Source of the DNA: Caldisericia bacterium
GTDB lineage: Bacteria > Caldisericota > Caldisericia > JAAYUI01
Length of the DNA stretch: 45,221 nt
Direction of reading: 5' to 3'
Assembly (NCBI GenBank): GCA_017992555.1
Contig: JAGOOK010000011.1
Location: 1-45,221 of the forward strand
The notes beneath the pieces were generated by a model. It did no database searches and was not told the DNA's origin. It saw nothing but the letters and a program-made list of their open reading frames with translations. Within the stretch, counting starts at the first letter, position 1, and every line of letters starts with the position of its first letter. Shown here one piece after another: positions 26,737 through 34,904 of this stretch. The position numbers and the translations under genes were made by a program.

Positions 26737-27698
26737 AGTACATGTGGACGATAGGCGAGTTTGAGAATGGCGTTCTCTCTGAAGCGACAGCAGAGGTTTT
26801 AGGGTGTCTCTCCCCGGTGCAGGACAACCAGCTTGCAGAATCTAATCTTGTTCTGGTTGGTTCCAACCTACTGATGCATGGTTCGGTTTTTGGAAGGCTT
26901 GGCCAACCGGTTACCATCCTCATTGAATCGGATGATCTTGCTGATCTCGAGCCAGGAATTGTCGCCAGAGAAGTTGCTGATCTGGCCCAGAACAGAAAAC
27001 CATCGATTATCGCACTCCCTTGCACAGTTTGGGGCTCTGATGTTGCAGCTAGAGTAGCAGCAAGGCTGAATTATCCTCTTGTCACTGACGTGGTTGGACT
27101 TGATGCCACAGAAGACATGATAACTATTGAAAGACTCTCATTCGGTGGCCAGAACAAGGCAATGATCAGCCTCCCGGCAGAGTGTGTTGTGACAATCCAC
27201 AAGAGGGTTTTCAGCCAACCAAGACCAGCAGATATAACAGCAACACTTGAAAGGCTGGAGGCCGCCACATCAAAAGCTGATATCAAGAAGGTTATTGAGA
27301 AGGTACTTCCACTCTCTTCTGAAGGTCCGGCACTCATTGACTCACCAGTCATTGTTTCGGGCGGCAGGGGTATGGGGTCTCCGGAGAACTTCAAGCTGAT
27401 AAAAGAACTTGCCAAAAAACTCGGTGCTGCATACGGTGCTTCCAGGGCAGTTGTCGATTCCGGATGGATAGACTCCTCCCACCAGGTCGGCTTGACCGGC
27501 AAGGTTGTCTCTCCAAGGCTCTACATTGCATGTGGAATATCAGGTGCTGACCAGCACCTTGCCGGGATGAGGACATCTGATGTCATCGTTGCAATAAATC
27601 GTGATCCGGATGCACCAATCTTCAAGGTGGCCTCCTATGGCATTGTTGGAGATTGCGTCGAAACCCTTACGCAGTTGATTGAACAGCTTGGCAAGTAG
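26733..27698 (+). CDS. etfA: Electron transfer flavoprotein alpha subunit, 321 aa
   Basis: Starts with GTG 26733, overlapping the etfB stop (GTGA), with AAAGGGG about 10 nt upstream; ATG 26742 is an alternative. The C-terminal FAD-binding domain is intact: 'VSGGRGMGSPENFKLIKELA', 'GASRAVVDSGWIDSSHQVGL', 'YIACGISGADQHLAGMRTSD' and 'VAINRDPDAPIFKVASYGIV'. Length and motif order are normal. It forms the FAD-carrying heterodimer with EtfB. A strong terminator follows. Confidence 0.96.
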   Translation: MKYMWTIGEFENGVLSEATAEVLGCLSPVQDNQLAESNLVLVGSNLLMHGSVFGRLGQPVTILIESDDLADLEPGIVAREVADLAQNRKPSIIALPCTVWGSDVAARVAARLNYPLVTDVVGLDATEDMITIERLSFGGQNKAMISLPAECVVTIHKRVFSQPRPADITATLERLEAATSKADIKKVIEKVLPLSSEGPALIDSPVIVSGGRGMGSPENFKLIKELAKKLGAAYGASRAVVDSGWIDSSHQVGLTGKVVSPRLYIACGISGADQHLAGMRTSDVIVAINRDPDAPIFKVASYGIVGDCVETLTQLIEQLGK

Positions 27699-27719
27699 CA
27701 AATAAAAGAACCAGTAAAA

Positions 27720-27757
27720 AGCAAACGGGCCAGCACAAAACTGGCCCGTTTTTATTT
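27720..27757. terminator. Bidirectional terminator between etfA and fumarase genes
   Basis: A perfect 10-bp stem (AACGGGCCAG 27724-27733 with CTGGCCCGTT 27741-27750), loop of 7, then TTTATTTT on the plus strand. The minus strand has TTTGC after the stem, so termination is stronger for etfBA but could also serve the fumarase operon ending at 27772. Confidence 0.85.
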
Positions 27758-27771
27758 TGGGGAGGGAAATA

Positions 27772-28302
27772 TTATCTTTTGAAAATATTGTTTCCTTTGC
27801 TGTCTATTGCAACTATAGCTGGAAAATCCTCCACTTCCAGTTCATAGACTGCCTCTGGGCCAAGCTCTGGAAATGCAAGCAGTCTCGCTTTCTTCACCTT
27901 TTCTGCAAGCAGTGCCCCTGCCCCTCCGAGCGCCACAAGGTAAACACCACCGAAATCAACAAGGGTTTTTGTGACCTCTTGTTCCCTTGGCCCCTTCCCA
28001 AGTTGTGCTGCAATGCCAAGCTCGAACATTGTCCTTGTAAAGGGGTCCATCCTTGAAGATGTTGTTGGCCCGCAGGACCCAACTGGAAAACCGGGTGGCG
28101 CTGGTGATGGGCCTGCAAAGTAAATTATTGCTCCTTTTGGGTCAAATGGGAGCCTTCCCCCTTCTTGCACCATTTTCAACATGGCTTTGTGTGCCGCGTC
28201 CCTGGCCGTGTAGATTGTTCCAGTGATCAGAACTTCGTCACCAAAAACAAGATCAGCAAGAAATTCTTTTGAGACAGGTGTTGTCAGCTTGTGCTCCTTC
28301 AC
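27772..28302 (-). CDS. Class I fumarate hydratase, beta subunit, 176 aa
   Basis: Matches the C-terminal (beta) domain of [4Fe-4S] fumarases and tartrate dehydratases: 'VLITGTIYTARDAAHKAMLK', 'GAIIYFAGPSPAPPGFPVGS', 'CGPTTSSRMDPFTRTMFELG' and 'VALGGAGALLAEKVKKARLL'. Length is normal for the separate subunit. The start is GTG 28302, overlapping the stop of the alpha gene (GTGA). With the alpha subunit it interconverts fumarate and malate in the cytoplasm. The closely related L(+)-tartrate dehydratase cannot be excluded from sequence alone. Confidence 0.93.
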   Translation of the reverse strand: MKEHKLTTPVSKEFLADLVFGDEVLITGTIYTARDAAHKAMLKMVQEGGRLPFDPKGAIIYFAGPSPAPPGFPVGSCGPTTSSRMDPFTRTMFELGIAAQLGKGPREQEVTKTLVDFGGVYLVALGGAGALLAEKVKKARLLAFPELGPEAVYELEVEDFPAIVAIDSKGNNIFKR

Positions 28303-29126
28303 ATCTCACCCGTTGCCTTTCTTGCGGCATGGCATTGGATGTTGATTGCAACTGGCATTGTCGCAATATGACAGCCTGTTGATAGTATGTGTACATCCAG
28401 GACTGAAATTTTGCCACCAAGCCCTGCCGGGCCGAAGCCGAGATTGTTGCACAAGTCCAGTATCTCTTTCTCCATGTCGCCCAGCTCTTCAGAGCGGTTA
28501 TCTTCCAGCAGGGCCTTTTTTGCCAGCAGGGCACATTCTTCCATTGTTCCGCCGAGACCTATACCAACTGTTACTGGTGGGCAGGCCGAAGGACCATTCT
28601 CCCTGACTGTTTTGACAACAAAATCGATGATGCCCTGTTTTCCTTCGTATGGTTTGAGCATTGCCAGCCTGCTTGCGTTCTCGGAGCCGCCACCTTTGGG
28701 TGCAACAGTGAGTTTTATCTTGTTACCATCAACAATTTGCGTGTGAATTATTGCCGGCGTGTTGGTTTTTGTGTTTGTTCGGTCAACGCATGAATGCAAA
28801 ACAGAGGGCCTCAAATGGCCTTCGCTGTACCCCTTGGCAACGCCCTCATTTATTGCCTCATAGATATCAAAATCAAGGTGGACATCTCTGCCTGCCTCAA
28901 GAAAAACAACTGCAAGGCCGCAGTCTTGGCAGATTGCCAGGCCGGTTTTTTCAGCAATTTTATAATTTTCGATTATCTGCGATATGAGCTTTTTCCCCAG
29001 TGGGGATGTTTCATTCTCAAGTGCCCATTCGAGTTTCTCTTTTTGGTGTTTCGGGAGCACGAGATTGGCCCTTATACACAAACTGGCAACCAGATCAACG
29101 AGCTCTTCCCTTTTTATCGACTTCAT
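28299..29126 (-). CDS. Class I fumarate hydratase, alpha subunit, 275 aa
   Basis: Iron-sulfur domain of class I fumarase. It contains 'GLAICQDCGLAVVFLEAG', 'VLHSCVDRTNTKTNTPAIIH', 'LTVAPKGGGSENASRLAMLK' and 'GIGLGGTMEECALLAKKALL', with the cluster-binding cysteines present. The start chosen is ATG 29126 rather than 29144. Neither has a Shine-Dalgarno sequence, but a TATCAT hexamer ends 8 nt before 29126, the spacing seen at other leaderless starts in this window, and this residue begins the conserved part (MKSIKREELVDL). The -35 (TTGCAA, spacer 15) is weak. Operon with the beta subunit; oxygen-labile cluster, consistent with an anaerobe. Confidence 0.93.
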   Translation of the reverse strand: MKSIKREELVDLVASLCIRANLVLPKHQKEKLEWALENETSPLGKKLISQIIENYKIAEKTGLAICQDCGLAVVFLEAGRDVHLDFDIYEAINEGVAKGYSEGHLRPSVLHSCVDRTNTKTNTPAIIHTQIVDGNKIKLTVAPKGGGSENASRLAMLKPYEGKQGIIDFVVKTVRENGPSACPPVTVGIGLGGTMEECALLAKKALLEDNRSEELGDMEKEILDLCNNLGFGPAGLGGKISVLDVHILSTGCHIATMPVAINIQCHAARKATGEM

Positions 29127-29134
29127 CAGGTCAA

Positions 29135-29161
29135 ATGATAGCATGTTTTGGCTTTTTGCAA
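29135..29161 (-). promoter_or_regulatory. Possible fumarase operon promoter, leaderless type
   Basis: On the minus strand TTGCAA (29161-29156), a short 15-nt spacer and TATCAT (29140-29135), 8 nt before ATG 29126. It sits between the fumarase operon and the end of smc. Confidence 0.4.
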
Positions 29162-29179
29162 GCCACCAGCGAACTGTGG

Positions 29180-32100
29180 TCAGCTGTTTTCGACACCGTC
29201 AAGCTTGACTGAAACTACCCTGGAGGTTCCGGTGGTGTCCAGTGTTATGCCATAAAGCGCATCACACCAGCGCATGGTTTCCTTGTTGTGGGTTATGACA
29301 ACGAACTGTGTTTGTTCTGCCTCGTTCCGGAGTAACCTCGTAAACCTTTCTATGTTGCTGTCGTCGAGGGCCGCATCCACCTCGTCCAGGACGCAGAACG
29401 GCGAGCTTTTTGTCTTGAAGAAGGCAAACAGCAATGCAAGGGCGGCGAGGGTTTTCTCGCCCCCTGAAAGAGCGTGGAGCGTTTTGAGCTTCCTGCCTGG
29501 CAGGATAAATTCGACCTCAATCCCCTCGGTTTGTCCGTTTTCCCCGGTGATCCTGCGCAGGTTGCCTATCGCACCAGCAAAGAGCACGTCCGCAAGTGTC
29601 CTGAAATGGCTTTCCACCGAGCGGTAGGTTTCTTCAAAAGTCTTTTTTATCCTCGTTTCCACTTCGGACAGCGATGATCTCAGATTTGCTTCGGTTTGCG
29701 CGAGATCAGAGAGCTGGCCGTTCAGGAAATCTAGCCTCTCTTTGGCTTTCACCGCCTCATCTTTGGCAGCCATGTTCACGGCGCCGTATTGGGCGAGTTT
29801 TTGTGCCGTAATTGACAATTCGGTTTTGGTTTCTTCAATACCGCAATCATCAATGGGATCAGATGGTTTTCCACCCAACTCGGCTATTTTTGAAAGGAGG
29901 TCTTCCCTTCTCACTTTCAGCTCCACCTGTGAGAGCTCTATCTGGTGGAGATCATTATTGTACCTTGCAAGTCTTGCCCTGACATTTTTTGTCTGGTTTT
30001 GCCTTTTTTCCTGCTCTTCAAGTATCTCGCCCTTTGATCCCTGTATCTGTTTTTCAATGTTTTCCGTGTGAAGAATGGTCATTTTGGCGGTGTTAAGTTC
30101 TCTTTCAGCCTCGATTATCCCAGTCTCTAGCTCCCTTGCTTCTTTTTCTGCCCGGGTGGTGGATTCTGAAAGCTTGAGCAGCCTTGTTTTCCCCTGTTCA
30201 AGCTCTGATGCCAGCTTCTCTTTTTCCCTCTGGGAATCTTCGAGGTTTTTTTGGGCCTGCATTTTGGTTTCTCTTGTCCCTGCAAGTTTTCTTTCAAACC
30301 CAACCTGCTCTTCCTGGGTCCTGAGTCTTGTTGCGTCAAACTCGGAAAGTTTTGTCCCGTTGGCTCTTGCTTCCTCGACGCAGGTCCTGAGTCTTTCGGC
30401 AAAATCATCCTTGTCTTTTTCGCATGCAGCCATTTCTTTTTCGTACTGGGTGAGAGACTCTACCAATTTTGCGAGTTCAGAAGCCCTTGCCTCGGCCTGC
30501 TTTGCCTCGGCCTCTTTTTTTGCCCTGAGTGCTGCCATCTGGTTTGACAGCTCCAGTTCTTTTCTGGACAGTTCAGATATTTCTTTCTGAACCAGTGCCT
30601 GTTTTTTCCTGGCCTCTTTGAGGTTTGTTTCCAGTGCTGTTTCCTTTTTTGCGAGCCTGTCCAGGTTTTCAGCTGAAAATTGCATTTGGGTCTCTATTTG
30701 TGCTTCGCCGGTCTTTTCGTCGAATTGCAGGAAGAATGTGCCTTCAAGACATATAAACCCGTCTTTTGAGACCACGATGCCGGCGTCCTTTTCCAGTGCT
30801 TCCAGGACGTTTTCTGAAACTGCAACCGTCTTGTTGCCTACCGTTATGGTTGTTCCTGAATTTGGAGGCAGTTTGTTTGCCACCTCAAGCAGATCGTCCT
30901 TGCTGGCGATGATCCAGTCCAACTGAGACCTTGCGAGGTCTGCGTCCTCTTTTGAGAGTCCGGAGAAATCTGATGTTTTTGAAAGAATGGGTTTTCCAAG
31001 TTTTGACGGCTTGAAGGCCATCCCATCAAGTGCTTTTTTTAATTTCTCAACTTCTTTGGCTGTCTGGGTTTTTTCAGCCTGCACAGACATCAGTTCGCCC
31101 TGAATTTTCTGTGCATTATCAACGAATGATGCAAACTGACCCTCCAGCCTTGATCTTGAAATTCTTATTTCCTCAAGCTCCCTGTCAAGATTTCTGTCAT
31201 CTTGCGTTTGAGGCAAGATTGTCTCTTCAAGCTCCCTTGTTCTTGATTGCGCCTGCCTCTTGCGCTCGGCGAGGAGCACCAGTTTTGATTGTGTCTCCTG
31301 GAGCCTTGATCTTGCATCGTCGGCCTGCCTTTTTGACTGGTCGAGTTTTGTCTGGATGTTCTGGCGTTCTTTCTTGAAATCTGTCAGTTCTGGTCTTGCT
31401 TTTTCGGTCTCTTCCAGTTCTTTTTCGCATTTTGCGAGGTGGGCGGAGCGTTTTTCGATTTCCTCCTCAAACTGTGAAAGATCGTAAGTGAGCTGTCTTT
31501 CGCGCCTTTTCAGTGATTCTTCCTCAAGGGTTGAATTGCGCAATGTCTCCTGTGTTGTGGCAAGGCTTGCCCTCATGTGTTCCAGCTGGGCCGTTGCCCT
31601 GGTTGAGTTGACAATGGCGCTTTCCCTTGTTGCCAATGCCGCAGACCTTTCTTTCTCGAGCTCGTCCAGTTTTGCAGAAAAATCCTCAACTTCCTCAAGT
31701 TTGTCTATCTCGGCCTGGGTCTCCTTGCGCTTCAGTTCCAGCACCTTTGATTTAGACTCAAGTGAGTTTGATTCGAAGACGTTTTCTCTAAGGTCGACAA
31801 GATGGAGCTGGAGTTTGAGGTGGCCCAGCCTGTCCGTCAGGACCTGGTATTTTTCCAGCACCTCCGCCTGGCGGGCAAGGTTTTCGTACTGGTATTCCGA
31901 TTCACTTGCATGGGCAGAGATTTTCTCCATCTGGATTTTGGCTTGGTCGAGTTTTGATTCGACAGAACGTTTCGTTGTCCTTAGGACATCGACCCCTGCA
32001 AGCTCCTCGAGCACTTTCAGCCTTTCGGCGGGTGTTGCTGAGATTACCTGTTCGACTTCTCCCTGCCCAACAACCGAGTAGGTCTGTTTTCCCAGTCCGG

Positions 32101-32491
32101 TTCCCCTGAAGAGGTCTTCAATGTCTTTCAGCCTGCATTTTGTATCATTTATCAGGTACTCGTTTTCACCGTCCCTGTAGCACCTTCTGATTATCTGGAC
32201 AAGCGGCTGTTCAATCGGATACTTGCCTTCCCTGTTGTCAAGCGATATTGCAACTTCGGCCATGCCGAGGGGCTTTCTTGCTCCGAAACCAGCAAAAATT
32301 ATGTCGGTAGGATTTGATATCCTCAACAGCCTTGCCGTGTGCTCTCCTATCCCCCACCTTACCGCGTCGACAAGGTTGCTTTTGCCGGAGCCATTTGGGC
32401 CAACCACGGCGGTCAATCTGTGGGAAAGCCTTATTTCAACGCCTTCGGCAAAGGTCTTGAACCCTTTTATTTTTACCGACTTGATAGACAT
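29180..32491 (-). CDS. smc: Chromosome segregation protein SMC, compact hinge, 1103 aa
   Basis: An ATPase that organises and condenses the chromosome as a dimer. The N-terminal head has Walker A GPNGSGKSN; the C-terminal head has the signature LHALSGGEKTLAALALLFAF and Walker B FCVLDEVDAALDD. Between them are two long coiled coils. The central hinge is short: it keeps a part resembling the second half of a normal hinge (from 'LDWIIASKDDLLEVANKL' to 'GIVVSKDGFICLEGTFFL'), but the usual first half with its conserved GxxGxVxDLI block is replaced by about 35 residues. Total length is below the usual 1150-1190. The start is ATG 32491, with TAAAAT ending 8 nt upstream and no Shine-Dalgarno sequence, so probably leaderless. 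Confidence 0.95.
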   Translation of the reverse strand: MSIKSVKIKGFKTFAEGVEIRLSHRLTAVVGPNGSGKSNLVDAVRWGIGEHTARLLRISNPTDIIFAGFGARKPLGMAEVAISLDNREGKYPIEQPLVQIIRRCYRDGENEYLINDTKCRLKDIEDLFRGTGLGKQTYSVVGQGEVEQVISATPAERLKVLEELAGVDVLRTTKRSVESKLDQAKIQMEKISAHASESEYQYENLARQAEVLEKYQVLTDRLGHLKLQLHLVDLRENVFESNSLESKSKVLELKRKETQAEIDKLEEVEDFSAKLDELEKERSAALATRESAIVNSTRATAQLEHMRASLATTQETLRNSTLEEESLKRRERQLTYDLSQFEEEIEKRSAHLAKCEKELEETEKARPELTDFKKERQNIQTKLDQSKRQADDARSRLQETQSKLVLLAERKRQAQSRTRELEETILPQTQDDRNLDRELEEIRISRSRLEGQFASFVDNAQKIQGELMSVQAEKTQTAKEVEKLKKALDGMAFKPSKLGKPILSKTSDFSGLSKEDADLARSQLDWIIASKDDLLEVANKLPPNSGTTITVGNKTVAVSENVLEALEKDAGIVVSKDGFICLEGTFFLQFDEKTGEAQIETQMQFSAENLDRLAKKETALETNLKEARKKQALVQKEISELSRKELELSNQMAALRAKKEAEAKQAEARASELAKLVESLTQYEKEMAACEKDKDDFAERLRTCVEEARANGTKLSEFDATRLRTQEEQVGFERKLAGTRETKMQAQKNLEDSQREKEKLASELEQGKTRLLKLSESTTRAEKEARELETGIIEAERELNTAKMTILHTENIEKQIQGSKGEILEEQEKRQNQTKNVRARLARYNNDLHQIELSQVELKVRREDLLSKIAELGGKPSDPIDDCGIEETKTELSITAQKLAQYGAVNMAAKDEAVKAKERLDFLNGQLSDLAQTEANLRSSLSEVETRIKKTFEETYRSVESHFRTLADVLFAGAIGNLRRITGENGQTEGIEVEFILPGRKLKTLHALSGGEKTLAALALLFAFFKTKSSPFCVLDEVDAALDDSNIERFTRLLRNEAEQTQFVVITHNKETMRWCDALYGITLDTTGTSRVVSVKLDGVENS

Positions 32492-32499
32492 CAGAAAGC

Positions 32500-32528
32500 A
32501 TTTTAGGGTCTGGCCGCTTTTCAATCAA
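32500..32528 (-). promoter_or_regulatory. smc promoter, leaderless type
   Basis: On the minus strand TTGATT (32528-32523), spacer 17, TAAAAT (32505-32500), then 8 nt to ATG 32491. Confidence 0.55.
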
Positions 32529-32618
32529 TGCTTGATTAGGTTTGGCAGTTTTGGTACGATCTAGGCGTGTTTAGAACAAACATTTTCACTGTTCATTCTG
32601 TCCTCAAGGAGGGGAGCA

Positions 32619-33731
32619 GTGCCAATTTACCTTGACAATGCAGCTACCAGCTTTCCCAAGCCAAAAGGAGTGCTGGACCAGGTAACCGATTACATGAAAA
32701 ATGTTGGTGGTGTACCAACGACAGGCTATGCCTGCAAGCCACATGCCAACGCAATGGAAGTTGTAAATGAGTGTAGAATAGCACTTTCCAGACTCATCAC
32801 TGGCTCGGCCCCAGAACAGATATATCTGTGTAAATCTGCGAGCGAAGCCATTTCTGCAATTATGCGCGGTGTTGTGGAAATTGGCGACAAGATATCTATA
32901 AGTGATGGTGATCCGTGGCCCATTCAGGCCCCGGCAAGAGAACTGGAGCAAAAAGGCATAAATGTTGCAAGGCTTCCATTTGACCATGAGCTTTTTGTTA
33001 ACCCCAAACATCTCGCAAAGGTTGCCCAGAAAGTAAGAGCCGTTTTTGTTTCCCATGCTTCAAACATCACTGGCACTCTTGCGCCAATGGGCGAGATATC
33101 AAAGGTCTGCCAGGAAGCTGATACAATGTTTGTTCTTGATGCTTCCCACACGATGGGTGTTTGTCCAATAGATCTGAAACATATAAAAGCGGATGCAATA
33201 ATTTTCTCAGGCCACAAGGGCCTTTATGGCCCAACTGGAACTGCGGGCGTTTATGTTTCTCAAAGGCTATCGGAAAAATTGACAAAACTCTCGAAGACCA
33301 ATCTTTCTGTTCATCAAATACTGGAAGTTGGAACACCCAACATGGCTGGATTGTATGGGCTACTGGCAGGAGCGAGATTTGTTGATATGGAAGGTGTTGA
33401 GAAGATATGGTGTCACCATAAATTATTGAGAGAAAGTTTGGTGGATTCGCTTGAGACAGTTAAAAAAGTGAAGGTAGTTGCACCTGAAACGTGGGATGGG
33501 ATTGGCATATTGTCTTTTTCTGCAGGTGACCTTCCAATCAACACCACGGCCAGGCTACTAGAGGAAAGATACGGACTGGTGGTTGGAAATGGTCTCTTTG
33601 CAAATGAAGGCGCCATGAGGACACTCAATCTTTACCCGCAGGGCACGCTCAGGGCATCGGTTGGCTATTTCAATACGGTATCCGATATGGAGTATCTTGC
33701 CACTTCACTTGCCAGAATAGTTGGAGGTTGA
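32619..33731 (+). CDS. Class V aminotransferase-fold PLP enzyme lacking the desulfurase cysteine, 370 aa
   Basis: The overall fold is that of the cysteine-desulfurase/selenocysteine-lyase family: 'YLDNAATSFPKPKGVLDQV', the PLP lysine Lys200 in 'FSGHKGLYGPTG', and a C-terminal 'LYPQGTLRASVGYFNT'. Active-site differences are striking. The loop that carries the catalytic Cys in relatives (GLHCAP) reads GLFANE, with Ala328 in the Cys position. The usual 'EHNS' block with the PLP-stacking His reads 'GDPWPI' around Trp100. The Gln of 'DAAQ' is His177. It is therefore unlikely to be an ordinary cysteine desulfurase; another PLP-dependent elimination or transamination reaction is possible. GTG start with AAGGAGG 4-5 nt upstream. 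Probable operon with the next lipoprotein gene. Confidence 0.85.
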   Translation: MPIYLDNAATSFPKPKGVLDQVTDYMKNVGGVPTTGYACKPHANAMEVVNECRIALSRLITGSAPEQIYLCKSASEAISAIMRGVVEIGDKISISDGDPWPIQAPARELEQKGINVARLPFDHELFVNPKHLAKVAQKVRAVFVSHASNITGTLAPMGEISKVCQEADTMFVLDASHTMGVCPIDLKHIKADAIIFSGHKGLYGPTGTAGVYVSQRLSEKLTKLSKTNLSVHQILEVGTPNMAGLYGLLAGARFVDMEGVEKIWCHHKLLRESLVDSLETVKKVKVVAPETWDGIGILSFSAGDLPINTTARLLEERYGLVVGNGLFANEGAMRTLNLYPQGTLRASVGYFNTVSDMEYLATSLARIVGG

Positions 33732-33734
33732 TCC

Positions 33735-34901
33735 GTGAAATCCATAAAAATTATATCTATGGCCACATTATTGGCAACACTAGTTTTATTTTGTGGCTGC
33801 CAGAGCGCCATGCTAATTGATACTGAGACAATGCCAAGCTGGAAGTCACCAAGAGGTGGTTTCTACAATAACTCCGGTACGATGCTTGCCCCAAAACAGC
33901 CACTCAAGGTTGTTTGGGAAACGAAAATCCCCAACCAGACGCATTGCAATCCGGTGGCCGCAGGCGGCATGGTTGTTCTCTCAGATGACAAGGGCATCAT
34001 TTACTGCATTGATGGTGAAAATGGAAACCATATCTGGGAAAAACAGTTTTATGTTGGCCAGATAAACCCTGTTATTTCCAAGGGAAGAGTTTTGTTTGGT
34101 GACCAAAGTGGTTTTTTCTACTCACTAAACCTTGCAGATGGCAAACAGGTCTGGTCAAAAACACTTTCTTCACCAGTTGTTGGCTGGCCAACCATTGATG
34201 GTGACAGGGTTTGGGTTGCAACCCGAGACGATCTGTATTGTCTTGAAGAGGTCCAGGGAACCGAAATCTTCAAAAAAAGTTATGGAGTTCAGTTGACGCA
34301 GACCCCTTCACTCCAGAGATACATCAACCTTGTTGCATCTGACACAATCATTGCGGTTGTTCCCGAGGATGGCGAGGAAGTATGGCGTAAGAAGCTGGAA
34401 TATCCAATAATTGGTCCTGCTGTGTGCATGAGAGACGAATTGTTGGTGACCAGCGGAAAACTTCTTAAAATAAATGCCCTCAATGGTGAAATTGTAGAGT
34501 CTTATGAATTTGATACGGGTTCGAAAGACAAAAAATATAAAGTGGATATAGTCTCCCCTCCATCTGTATATGTAAGCATGGTGGCAATTGGGTTGAGCAA
34601 CAACATGGTTGTTGTTGTCAGGCAGATAGACCTTAAACCAGTCTGGGGTTTTGGCACTAACAAGCCAGTGACATCAAGCACAATAATTACTAAGGAATCA
34701 GCTTTTCTCGCGGCAGATGACGGCAAATTATATGTCATTGATGTGAAGAATGGCAACTGGCAGTGGCACAATAACTTCCAATCGCCTGTTGTTGGTGCGG
34801 CGATACTGGACACCCACCTCTTTGCCGTGTCAGAGAGTGGCATTTTGCGTCGAATGGATCAGGGTGGCGAGCCACTCACTCAGGAAGAGATGAACAAATA
34901 A
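33735..34901 (+). CDS. PQQ-like beta-propeller lipoprotein (BamB-like), 388 aa
   Basis: The N-terminus is a lipoprotein signal with Cys22 in 'LVLFCGCQS'. The mature protein is one PQQ propeller: 'GIIYCIDGENGNHIWEKQF', 'FFYSLNLADGKQVWSKTL', 'DLYCLEEVQGTEIFKKSY', 'KLYVIDVKNGNWQWHNNF'. This is the layout of BamB and of YvrL-type surface propellers; an outer-membrane assembly role cannot be claimed because no Bam partner is nearby. It starts with GTG 33735, three bases after the PLP-enzyme stop, and its GGAGG overlaps that gene's last codons, so the two are co-translated. The gene converges with the MFS gene, with only three bases between the stop codons. Confidence 0.88.
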   Translation: MKSIKIISMATLLATLVLFCGCQSAMLIDTETMPSWKSPRGGFYNNSGTMLAPKQPLKVVWETKIPNQTHCNPVAAGGMVVLSDDKGIIYCIDGENGNHIWEKQFYVGQINPVISKGRVLFGDQSGFFYSLNLADGKQVWSKTLSSPVVGWPTIDGDRVWVATRDDLYCLEEVQGTEIFKKSYGVQLTQTPSLQRYINLVASDTIIAVVPEDGEEVWRKKLEYPIIGPAVCMRDELLVTSGKLLKINALNGEIVESYEFDTGSKDKKYKVDIVSPPSVYVSMVAIGLSNNMVVVVRQIDLKPVWGFGTNKPVTSSTIITKESAFLAADDGKLYVIDVKNGNWQWHNNFQSPVVGAAILDTHLFAVSESGILRRMDQGGEPLTQEEMNK

Positions 34902-34904
34902 GGA

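Noticed and set aside
31488-32081. Plus-strand frame of 197 codons opposite smc, very Ser-rich
   Set aside because: It and a similar one at 30075-30590 are shadows of the Glu/Lys/Arg-rich coiled-coil codons of smc; no start signals or recognisable domain.
33735-34901. Assignment as BamB of the outer-membrane assembly machine
   Set aside because: The lipoprotein-propeller layout agrees, but no bam genes are present and several other PQQ lipoproteins occur in this window, so the specific role is not supported.
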